Source of the DNA: Lepidostoma basale
Taxonomy: Eukaryota > Arthropoda > Insecta > Trichoptera > Lepidostomatidae
NCBI GenBank assembly: GCA_022606425.2
Contig: JAHDVF020001468.1
Location: 744,001 to 808,000, forward strand
Direction: 5' to 3'
DNA: 64,000 bases
In this document: positions 55,903-64,000 of the stretch, one piece after another
Position numbering within the stretch: position 1 is the stretch's first letter
Layout: every line of letters starts with the position of its first letter
Translations under genes and position numbers: made by a program
Notes under the pieces: model-generated
Told to the model about the DNA's origin: nothing
What the model saw: only the letters and a program-made list of their open reading frames with translations
The model's database searches: none

Positions 55903-56150
55903 ATGGCGGACACGGCAAGGGAGGCGAAAAGCAGCGGCGCGGGAGCTATGATCATGAAAAGCGTTTCGCTCTTCTTGGCCAGCGGGCGGCGCGCGTCGGG
56001 CCCACGCAAGCGCGCCGAAGCCGCCCAGGCGGAGAGCGCCCGGCGCGGCAGGCGGCCGCGGGCCGGCGGCATGGACGGTCGGGGCCGGAATGCCAATAAG
56101 TTGTCGCCGAAAATGCTCGAGAGTCTCAAGAGGAAAACACACTTCACAAA
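55903..56150 (+). CDS. Calaxin-like exon 1
   Basis: It codes for residues 1-82 and two bases of Lys83. The first 65 residues are low-complexity Ala/Arg/Gly, and the exon is very GC-rich. The conserved part begins at KLSPKMLESLKRKTHFTK. The donor is AAA followed by GTAATT. Confidence 0.85.
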
Positions 56151-59100
56151 GTAATTCGAATTATAAACTTTTGAACGCGCGTTTTATGTGATGTTACCAT
56201 TATGCAAATTGATTCACAAGTGCTTACTTAATTATTACTTTTTAAAGTGACTTCATTTAAGATTTGAATAACAAATAGTTATTTATTGTTTCTTGAACAT
56301 TGATGTAAAACTCCATATTAAATAATTAATACGATTGAACACATCAGTTTTCTAGAAGTTTTATTATATTTTATAGGAATAATATGTTTCGCCCTTCTAA
56401 GGCATTATCAAATATCATTTGAAAATGCCTTAGAAGGGCGAAACATGTCATTCCTTAAAATATAATAAACTTTTTTATTAACAAATAGTTGTTTATGCTT
56501 TTTTTACGAAGATATGATATAGTTATTCTTACTCTTAATTTTAATATCATTTTACATTTTTGTATATTAAATTTCAAATGATATCTACAACCAAATTCTC
56601 CCTATTAGTGTATTATTTTAATGGTCGTATTGAGATAAACATATAATAATATTTTATCAAATGCTTAATATCACGCATACGCAAGATAGTTATAGCGTGC
56701 CTCATAAAATTTCAGTTTTATTCTGTGTTTTTTATATATATTTATTTGTTCATCTAAAATGTTCCGATGGTAATCATGTTTCTAAACGATTTATATTTAC
56801 CAATTAGTATTCGTACGTGGATTAACTGAAAATGTTCGCGAAGTTGACAAAAATATGTAGTATTAATTTTTTTCCAAATGAATTTATCATGAGCATATTA
56901 TACTTAACATAATGTAAACGAGCATGATAATAGTTCCTCTATACCGGTTTTCATTTGTCTAATAAGTAAACCTTTTACTTTGCATATACAACCAATCTTT
57001 CTCAGTTATTTTTATTCAAATCCTTACGAAATATTTTTTATTAAATTATTATACTTTCGTTTAAATTCGAATAGTTTAGATTAGAAAAACTTAATTTATT
57101 CCAAATGCGATATTTTACTAGTTGATCTATTTATATGTGACATTATTAAAGCATAGTTTGTGAAAAAAATTATATTGCCATTTGCGAAATTAAAGTAATG
57201 TATGAAAACTCCATAAAAAAATAATAACTATAAAATTGGAATACACAATACGAAAGATTTAATAATTTAGAACACCGGGGAGGTACTAACTTTTAACTAT
57301 TATATTTAGGGGGAAATATATTATCTGGGGAATTCGAGCATAACCAAAGTGTTTGCCTTTAGGATAGAATTGGAGTCGCTGTATTCAATCTACAGGAAAC
57401 TTATCCTGGCAGCTCAGCCCACGAAGCGCCCCACCGCTGGCAAACCAGCTGCCAACGTGGAGGTAAGTCCTGCATGAATTTATTAAGTAAGCTTCTGATT
57501 TGATGGCTTATCGATTCTTACAAAGGTGCCAAATACCAAAATGTCAAAAAGAGTTTTTAATTTATGTGTACAAGTGCAAATGACGTTATAAACAACTTAT
57601 ATAAACGGTTTTATCCCTAAGAAGAAGGCGAAATCTTTCGAAGCATGCCGAAACAAAAAAAAATAGAAAGAGAAAGAAAACAGTGTTTTAATTAATAAAA
57701 AACCGTTATTGTGGTAAAAATCAAACAATTTTAACAACCAATTAAATTTAATTTCCACGTTCAAAATGAACCTGTTATTCTTCCCCTCTAAATTCAGTTA
57801 TATAGTTAAAATTTACCCCTACCCTCAGATATAATTCAACCTCTTTTTAGTATGGTATAGTAGTATAAGTGATGATTATGTGTCGACAAGGAATTAATAA
57901 AAATTAAATTTCTTTTATAATATACTTAAATTCCACTAAGGTTCATTAGTTAGGCTTTGACCGGTTCCGACAGCTCACTGTCAACTTCTGGCCCATAACA
58001 ATACATTGAGCTGCCATATAAATCTATTTGGAATTAAACTAAACATTTGTTATGAAGATTTTTTTAAATAATATTTTTTTTCATTTTGAATTCAGAAATT
58101 TCAAATATCAAGATAAAAATTCTGTGTCAATTCATTGGTTAAATTTGTATATCAAAGAAGATTGGGTCACAACCGAAACTTTTCTGCAAATCGAAAAATA
58201 TATTTAAATATAATATAAATACACTTTTCCATTTGTTTTTACACCAATTTATTTTTAACAACCAACCGGTTTCGCTCCCGCAGGAGCACCAAATGAGTGA
58301 TTTAGTGTCTTTTGTATTGATTTAGTGTTTTTTATTTGACAATTAAATGTCTATTGTAACCCTGACGAAGCGGTGAGAGCGAAACCGGTTGCTTGTTAAA
58401 AAATAAATTGAAAGTGTATTAATATTATATTTAATAATACCACAGCGCAAATTTAGTGGTTAAAACGAAAGTACTAAAAATATAGTGTTGTGAAAATACA
58501 ACGTGTTATTCTATTTATTCAATATTTTATTTTTCAAGGGTATAGATCGTATAATGTTCCGCGAAATACTATATTCCACCTTCGACTTGGTGACTTCGGA
58601 GGCGCTGGCGGAGCGGTTATGGACGGCCTGGGATGGGACCGCTCAGGGGGGCGGGTCGGGGCCCGGAGCCGGCGCGGGCGCCGCGGTGCTGCGCCTGGAG
58701 CCCTGGCTCGCCGGCCTCAGCGTCTTTCTCAAGGGGACCCCGCCCGAGAAGATGGCCCTCTGCTTCAGAGTGTATGACCTCAACAACGACGGCTTCATCA
58801 CCAAAGACGAGATGTTCCAGTTGCTAAAGTTTGTGAAACCTTTCAAGAACTAGTAACGCTTCATAATGGATTTCTAGTGCTTACTTTTTTGTATGGAAAT
58901 GGATCTTGAGCCTGGCAGAAGAAGGATGAAAAATAATAAATGACGTAGAAATGAGATCACTGAGAACAATGGTTAAAATGTTGTATACCAGCAGTGTGAG
59001 TGTAAAGTTAAACCGTGGAAGACCTAGGAAGCATGGCAATCAAATTAATCAATTACAAGCGTGCATGTTACGATGTGTAAATGTAGATGAAGCTCGAAAA

Positions 59101-61937
59101 GTATGTCAGGACAAAGCAGTATAGCGGTCCATCCTCTTTCCCTACCCTTCCGGGGAAACGGCGTGAAAGTTAGTTAGTTGGTTATTTGTGTGCGGGAAAA
59201 CGATGTATGATAGAATTACCGAACGACGGAAAAAAAAGGAATATAAGGGATAGAATGAGCCATGAGGATCTCCAGCATGGCATAGAAGGGGATGGCTCAG
59301 GGAACAAATTATAGAGGGCGCCCCCAACGAGAATATCTGAAACAGGCGTGCGAGGACATGAACTGCGTCTTATATGTTGAGTTGAAAAGGGCTGCAGAAA
59401 ACCGAGCGCAGTGGAAGACATGACTGAAGACTTTTCTACCGATTTAGGATTGGAACTGCGAAGAAAAATCTAGGCAGACGATTGCATTCTAATAACAATT
59501 TTAAGAGGGTTCACTTAAATGATTTAGACAATTGCAACGTGTGATTAAGAGAAGATTGTATTAAAAGCTGTATACCATACAAGCAATGTGAATGTAAAAA
59601 TAAACCGAGGACGACCGAGAAACACATGCCGTGACCAAATTGATCAAATACTTAATGGCGGCCACATTCGAAGCCGGAAAAATTAAAAATCGTGCGGGTA
59701 CGATGTATGAATATAGAGGAAATTCAAAAGATACGACAGAAAATAGCAGTGAAGCAAGCCATTCTTTCCATCTACCCTTTTGGGGAAACAGCGTGATGGT
59801 TAGTTAGTTAGTCAGTTAGGATAATGTAATCAATTTTTGAATGCACACAAATGAGAAATTAACTAACTAACCTTCACGCCGTCTCCCCGAAGGGGTAGGC
59901 AGAATGTGAATGTTCTGGTAGTAAAAGTGTAAAACATTTCAAGAAAACCTGATCAGCGAGAAATGAACAGATTATCACTTGTGTACAAAATAATCTAACG
60001 ATGTTCATTCATTTTATTGGTAGGTACACGTTATTCACAAAACAAAAACTACCAATTCGAAGGGTTAAAAACATAACGATCCTTTCTGTTTTTTTGCTCT
60101 TGATGAAATGAATTATAAATGCATTTTTTCATGTGTGTCGATACGATAAAAGTCAGGTTCTACATTTTGCAGCTTAGAATAGTAAATACTTCTTCTTCTT
60201 CAAGTGCCCTGTCGGATCCCCCAACGTTGGCGATCACCTCGGCGAACTTGTCTCTGTCCTGCGCCTCTCGGAACAGCTTCTCCACACTTCGGATGCCGGT
60301 CAACTCTCTCACGTTTCGCAGCCAGGACATCTGTCTCCTACCGGGCCCTCGGCGTCCCTCAATTTTCCCCTCCAATATCAGTTGGAGAAGGTGGTAGTTT
60401 TCCCCACGCAGTACATGACCCAGATGTGAAATCTTCCGAACATTGATAATTGATAACAGCTCCCTGTCAACTCTAGCTCGCTTCAGGACTTCGGTATTGG
60501 TAACCATGTCTGCCCAGGGAATTCTGAGCATTCGGCGATAGAGCCACATTTCAAATGCTTCCAGTCTGTTCATTGAGTTTAATTTTAAGGTCCGCGTTTC
60601 ACATTCATACAATAAAACAGACCACACATAGCATTTGGTCATTCTCTGGCGGAGTTTCAAGTTTATGTTATCATTGCAGAAGAGTGATTTTATTTTATTA
60701 AATGTAGCTCTTGCTGCCTCAATTCTGTATTTTATCTCTACATCTGGGTCAAGAGATTTTGTTAGTACGTATATGCTACCGATGTATTTAAATTTTTACA
60801 CCCTTTCAACGTTACGGCCGCTCCAATGCAATTAAATAAAACAAACCACACATAGCATTTGATCATTCTCTGGTGGAGTTTCAAATTTGTGTATGTTAAT
60901 AAATACAATTTCCATAATTACAGTCTTTCAAAATCGTTAATAATTATTGTACCTTAGAACTCATGAGTGTATTATTAAATGTTTTTGGAGAACAATCAAC
61001 AGTCTTATGATAGTAATATGTATAATTATCCATAAGTTATCGCAAAATGCATTTAATAATATACTAGCGGAACCGATAGACGTTGTCCTGCCCGAACGAT
61101 TATATATTTTTCCCCCAGAACCAGAACATAGCGCCAGCTACCTGACTCAATTGTGAATCTAAACCATCCAGGGACTCACTCAAATACATACAAAAAAAAA
61201 CATTAAAATCGGTCCAGCCGTTTAGGCGAAGTTCAACTACATACGCCCGTACAGAAGAATTATCTATATTAAGATATGTATTGTTTCTTGAACAATTATT
61301 TAAAACTCTACATTAAATAATTAATACGAATGAAAACTTTTATTTTCTGGAAGTATAAAAATATTATTTATGTGAATGGCATGTTCCGCCTGTCTAAGGC
61401 ATTATCAAATGACATTTGATGATTCCTTAGACAGACAAAGTATGTCATTTGATAATGCCTTGGCCGACCTTTAAAATTTGATTAATTTGGTCATCCCATA
61501 ATGTTCAGTCACATCGTCAACGTACACTTTTTTAACCATTTTTTATTCATCCATGGGCTCCATATGTCCAAACCAAACATACATAAGGGTCGGTAGAATT
61601 TATATTAAATAAATTTATGTTAACGTTATTTAAAAATGATTGCATACCCAAGCAGTACGTTAATATTCTGGAACCTTGAATAATAATTTGAATGTATTTC
61701 TGGAACAGAAACAGCCTGGTAAAGCAGCCGGGAGACGAGGATCCCGACGAAGGGGCGAGGGAACTAGCGGAGCTGGCACTTCGCAAGCTCGACGTGGACC
61801 AGGACGGAAGGGTGTCCTTGGAGGACTACAAGAACGCGATATCAAAGGAACCCCTTCTACTAGAGGCCTTCGGGCAGTGTCTCCCTACTGCGGCGGACGG
61901 GCAAACTTTTCTAGAGACCTTACAAGCAAAGCCTTGA
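55903..61937 (+). CDS. Calaxin/EFCAB1-like EF-hand protein (4 exons, 288 aa)
   Basis: Exons 55903-56150, 57363-57462, 58539-58828 and 61709-61937 join in frame (phases 2, 0, 2) to 288 codons plus stop. All introns are GT-AG. The protein matches vertebrate calaxin (EFCAB1), a calcium sensor on outer dynein arms of cilia and sperm flagella. Shared blocks are GIDRIMFREIL (about 117-127), GLSVFLKG (175-182), EKMALCFRVYDLN, KQPGDEDPDEG (218-228) and LLLEAFGQCLP (262-272). EF-hand loops are canonical at 196-207 (D-N-D-G-I-E) and 241-252 (D-D-D-G-V-D, with Asp at position 12). The first EF-hand loop (about 148-170) is replaced by a Gly/Ala-rich insert. A basic, Ala/Arg-rich N-terminal extension of about 70 residues is absent from calaxin of about 210 residues. 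The start at 55903 (AAGATGG context) is the only upstream ATG in frame; Met57 or Met71 are alternatives. Confidence 0.9.
56265..56480. repeat. Foldback-A in calaxin-like intron 1
   Basis: CGCCCTTCTAAGGCATTATC is mirrored by AAAATGCCTTAGAAGGGCG, with outer arms around TCTAGAAGTTTTATT on the left only; the right outer arm is shortened. Confidence 0.75.
56481..57362. other. Rest of calaxin-like intron 1
   Basis: AT-rich; no feature recognised apart from the 3' splice site at 57361-57362. Confidence 0.5.
57363..57462 (+). CDS. Calaxin-like exon 2
   Basis: It starts after TTTGCCTTTAG and codes IELESLYSIYRKLILAAQ, then a Pro/Ala-rich stretch, ending VE at a strong donor GAG then GTAAGT. Confidence 0.85.
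57935..58045. repeat. Fold-back remnant in intron 2
   Basis: GACCGGTTCCGACAGCTCAC matches the outward arm type of 53085-53195 and the window end (63935). On the minus strand, GACAG/CTGTC can form stem II, but the core reads CCAGAAGTT. Confidence 0.5.
58190..58440. repeat. Fold-back with hammerhead-like arms in intron 2
   Basis: TTTATTTTTAACAACCAACC and GGTTGCTTGTTAAAAAATAA face each other. The plus arm (58368-58394) has AACC, CTGACGA, A, GC, GGTGAGA, GC, GAAAC, CG, GTT. The minus arm (58261-58291) keeps a 5-bp stem II (GCTCC/GGAGC), GAAAC, CG, GTT and GGTT but lost the CTGANGA part. The two arms look complementary in what they preserve. Confidence 0.6.
58539..58828 (+). CDS. Calaxin-like exon 3
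   Basis: It starts after TTTTTCAAG with GIDRIMFREIL. It contains the degenerate first EF-hand and the canonical second EF-hand loop, DLNNDGFITKDE. The donor is CTAAA then GTTTGT. Reading through gives only FVKPFKN and a stop. Confidence 0.85.
58865..59188 (+). pseudogene. LINE-A fragment in intron 3
   Basis: Pieces such as TATGGAAATGGATCTTGAGC, GAAATGAGATCACTGAGAAC, and the terminus GGGGAAACGGCGTGAAAG with TTAGTTAGTTGGTTA identify it. Frame heavily broken. Confidence 0.7.
59190..59455 (+). pseudogene. LINE-B-related fragment in intron 3
   Basis: It reads in broken frames through GRPQREYLKQACEDMNC and KRAAENRAQWK, matching RGRPRRKYLEDLLVDVRC and KRAAQDREEWK of LINE-B in order. Confidence 0.55.
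59490..59820 (+). pseudogene. LINE-A fragment in intron 3
   Basis: AACCGAGGACGACCGAGAAA, GGCGGCCACATTCGAAG, terminus GGGGAAACAGCGTGATGG, tail TTAGTTAGTTAG. Confidence 0.75.
59858..59905 (-). mobile_element. Very short LINE-A end
   Basis: ATTAACTAACTAACCTTCAC and CGTCTCCCCGAAGGGGTAGG only. Resembles the 53-bp insertion at 47993 in extent. No clear target duplication. Confidence 0.7.
60182..60830 (-). pseudogene. LINE-G, longest copy, in intron 3
   Basis: A 166-codon minus frame (60160-60660) reads KCYVWSVLLYECETRTLKLN, AFEMWLYRRMLRIPWADMV, RKISHLGHVLRGENYHLLQL and GRRQMSWLRNVRELTG, ending in a (GAAGAA) tail. It extends upstream to 60830 in broken frame. A 55-base piece is repeated at 60833-60890. 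Confidence 0.8.
61064..61274 (-). mobile_element. Short Helitron-like element in intron 3
   Basis: On the minus strand it begins TCTTAATATAGATAATTC after an A and ends CGGTTCCGCTAG before a T, the expected A/T insertion context. The interior has GGCTGGACCGATTTTAATG and GGACAACGTCTATCG, related to 55266-55846. Confidence 0.6.
61280..61465. repeat. Foldback-A in intron 3
   Basis: GCCTGTCTAAGGCATTATCA faces ATTTGATGATTCCTTAGACA. The plus arm core reads TTGATGA, closer to the hammerhead consensus than other family members. Confidence 0.7.
61466..61605 (-). pseudogene. LINE-A scrap in intron 3
   Basis: GGCCGACCTTTAAAATTTGA, CTCCATATGTCCAAACCA and ACATACATAAGGGTCGGTAG are LINE-A minus-strand segments with an internal deletion. 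Confidence 0.65.
61709..61937 (+). CDS. Calaxin-like exon 4
   Basis: The acceptor CTGGAACAG gives NSLVKQPGDEDPDEG, the third EF-hand loop DVDQDGRVSLED, LLLEAFGQCLP, and the stop TGA at 61935-61937. A second AG five bases downstream could also be used but would lose the conserved NS. The polypyrimidine tract is weak. Confidence 0.85.
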
Positions 61938-62024
61938 ATCTCGAAAGTGATGATTTGTAAATACTTTTTAAAATTTTAATTGGCTGTGATAGAATATGAT
62001 ATAAAAAATCAGATTTTTTTTCAT

Positions 62025-62610
62025 TTTATTATCTTCTTCTTCTTCTGTGTTAGCTTTCTCCCTCCACTGCTGGATATAGGCCTCTTCCAATTTCTTCCAC
62101 TCGTCTCTATCCTGCTCCCTTTGTATCCAAGATTTTCCAACCCTTTTGATAATATCATCGGTCCATCTCATCGGTGGCCTTCCGACACTTCGCCTATTTT
62201 TCCACGGTATCCAACTGAGTATCCTGGGTGCCCATCTGTTGCCACCCTTTCTAGCCAAGTATCCAGCCCATTGCCATTTCAATTTTGCCACTCGGTCCAT
62301 GACGTCAGCAACCCTGGTGCGGCGTCTGATTTCTTTATTTCATATGCGGTCACGCAAGCTCACACCAAGTATCTGTCTTTCCATGGACCTCTGTGTACAC
62401 TTGAGCCTGTGGACACTTTTTGCTGTAAGAGTTGTCGTCTCTAGTCCGTATGTCATCATGGGCAGTATACACATGTCGTAGACCTTTCTTTTGAGACAAA
62501 CCGGTATTTTATCATTTTCAAAGACATGTCTCAGTTTACCAAAGGCAGTCCAACCCAGTCCAACTCTTCGAGGTAGCTCTGCAGTTTGATATTATACGAG
62601 TATATATATG
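62025..62610 (-). pseudogene. RTE-like LINE, 3' part
   Basis: The (GAAGAAGAAGAA) tail lies at 62033-62045 on the minus strand. The frame reads VAKLKWQWAGYLARKGGNRW, then SVGRPPMRWTDDIIKRVG and EQDRDEWKKLEEAYIQQW. Upstream parts continue in broken frame to about 62610. It begins about 90 bases after the calaxin-like stop codon. Confidence 0.8.
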
Positions 62611-63284
62611 AAAACTTTTTAGTTTTTACTGATTGAATACAAGTTCATTTATCAACGTGTTTCTACTCATGTAATCAAATAAATTTAAAATTGTGGCCTT
62701 CGAAAAAAACCTAAAGTTAGCCATCAAAATTTCTTGCTGAAAATTTTGATAACAAAATATTGTATTTTGTAAAAAAAAATTTAAATGACAATATCATAAG
62801 ATTGAAAAATCAATGGTTAAAATTCATTGCACAGTTCTTTCAAAATAACATTTTGTTGTATTGTGTTAAATTAAGAGAAAGTGGTGATATCTTATAATTT
62901 CGTTTTTTTATGAATTAAAACACTATTTTTTATCAGTTTTTGAAGGTTATAGACCTTTATCACTGGTAAAGCGTTTATGTCGTTCTTCCGATGATAAATA
63001 TATAAAACCTTTGATAAATGTCGAGAAAAATAAACTCAAAAGTACAAACAAGCTGTGTGAAAATAAACCGGCATTACGGAATTCCACAGTGTGGGTGCTT
63101 AGAGTTTATCAAACCTTATAATTTCATAAACATTTGCAATACCTATTATTATATATAATCGTTTCTTGATAACGGGACTATCTTTTGTTTGCAGTGTTCA
63201 AAAATAGAATTATCACGATGATGATTTGAGATAAATAACAAATTGGAAGATCTACGAAAACAAAATGGCAGTCGATGTACGTAT
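62611..63284. other. Spacer
   Basis: AT-rich; nothing recognised. Confidence 0.4.
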
Positions 63285-63850
63285 ATCTTATTCTTCTTCT
63301 GTCTTGATCTAATTGGTCTCTTCTAAACGTTTCTTATTCGTAATGTCGCTCGCCCTTTTCACCCATTGTTTACCAGCTTCTATAGCCTCTATGGCTACAT
63401 CGTCGGCCATCTCTTTTGTAGCCTTCCGACACTTCTTTTGTTTTCCCGTGGTCTCCATTTGATTAATCTAGTTGTCCATCTATTATTATCTTGCTCGCTG
63501 TGGGTCCTGCCCATTGCCATTTTAATATTCCTGTACGATCCATGATGTTGGCAACTTCAGTTCTATGTGTTATGTCTTATTTTATCTGTCTTTCCATTAA
63601 TCGTTGCATACACCTTAGGCTTTGACTACGTTTGTGTTATGGACATAGTCTCCAGTCTATGTGTTGTCATTAGCAGTACACATCATTTATAAACCTTTAG
63701 TTTCAAACATACCAGGACCTGTATATTTTATATTCCCTTAAGCAGCCCAAATCAGCCCTATTTTTCTCAACTGCGATGTGATTACTTTCCCAAGCTTAAC
63801 TTTGTGTCCCACGTATATGTACTCATCAACCATATTAACTTTGACTTTCG
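63285..63850 (-). pseudogene. RTE-like LINE, second copy
   Basis: It is colinear with 62025-62610 (CATCTCTTTTGTAGCCTTCC, CCATTGCCATTTTAATATTC) but much more diverged. Tail TTCTTCTTCT on the plus strand. Confidence 0.65.
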
Positions 63851-63929
63851 GTGATTATGTCTTTAAATCATAAGAAATAAAACTATTTTTAAAAACTTTT
63901 TAAAATGTGTATTAAGTTAAAATCCACTC

Positions 63930-64000
63930 GACCGGTTTCGGCAGCTCGCCGCCAACTTCTGCTTCGGAGCTGCCATCGTTCCCACCTGAAGATGCCAGCG
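63930..64000. repeat. Fold-back element cut by the window end
   Basis: GACCGGTTTCGGCAGCTCGC is the left arm. A plus arm is starting at 63984 with CACCTGAAGATGCCAGCG, which contains the CTGAAGA core plus an extra T, and would be expected to continue into GAAACCGGTC beyond the window. Confidence 0.5.

Noticed and set aside
55839..56147. Minus-strand frames opposite exon 1
   Set aside because: Open only because the exon is GC-rich; no splice context or homology.
57600..57700. Hammerhead-like motif around GGCGAAATCTTTCGAAG
   Set aside because: The GAAAC box is only approximate and neither stem I nor a CTGANGA box can be formed convincingly.
58490..58777. Alternative plus-strand frames over exon 3 (Gly/Arg-rich)
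   Set aside because: GC-rich sequence leaves all frames open; only the frame with GIDRIMFREIL and the EF-hand loop matches calaxin and splices in phase.

Overview
This is an AT-rich animal nuclear window. Its spliced gene, tRNA-derived SINEs, many 5'-truncated non-LTR retrotransposons, TTAA-site MITEs and Helitron-like ends suggest an insect, most likely a moth or butterfly (Lepidoptera). That placement rests on recognised repeat types and protein similarity, not on a database search. No bacterial or organellar sequence is seen.

Only one conserved host gene is well supported: a four-exon gene on the + strand (55903-61937) for a calaxin/EFCAB1-type EF-hand protein, an axonemal calcium sensor of outer dynein arms. 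Its exons are GC-rich islands and its introns are packed with repeats. A Helitron-like element ends 56 bases before the start codon.

The rest is mostly mobile DNA. For reference I use local names. LINE-A is a very abundant 5'-truncated non-LTR family. Its protein ends in a block with LRWFGHMERM and a GRPRKTWHDQIN-like stretch, and its 3' end reads GGCGTGATGG followed by a (TTAG)n tail. LINE-B, C, D, E, F, G, H, I and J are other non-LTR families seen once to a few times; 'RTE-like' marks copies with (GAT)n or (GAA)n tails and a WQWAGH-type block. SINE-T is a tRNA-derived SINE with A and B boxes and an (ATT)n tail. Foldback-A is a palindromic element with arms of about 110 bases. A 1,972-bp hAT-like DNA transposon (37336-39307) with an 8-bp target duplication splits one LINE-A copy. 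Two TTAA-flanked MITEs (1142-1746) split a LINE-I copy.

Two features stand out. First, many fold-back elements carry arms that match the hammerhead ribozyme core: CTGANGA, a short stem II, GAAAC, a two-to-four-base loop, GTC, and often a pairing stem I. The best pair is at 5775-5820 (-) and 5921-5966 (+). This resembles the minimal hammerheads known from Penelope-like retroelements, but here the motifs mostly sit as inverted pairs in short non-coding elements, and nearly all have one extra base between the core and stem II. Second, 15178-16290 is a CpG-rich satellite with a 315-bp higher-order period. It is made largely of alternating purine-pyrimidine blocks that contain NRF1/Ewg-type palindromes (GCGCATGCGC) and E-boxes (CACGTG).

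Layout: 0-15 kb LINE-A, MITEs, fold-backs and a long LINE-A with most of its RT domain; 15.2-16.3 kb satellite; 17-26 kb nested LINEs and fold-backs; 26-33 kb sparse, with two weak exon-like patches; 33-39.5 kb SINE-T, Foldback-A cluster and the hAT-like element; 39.5-55 kb mixed LINEs, SINEs and fold-backs; 55.3-62 kb the calaxin-like gene; 62-64 kb two RTE-like copies and a truncated fold-back at the window edge.
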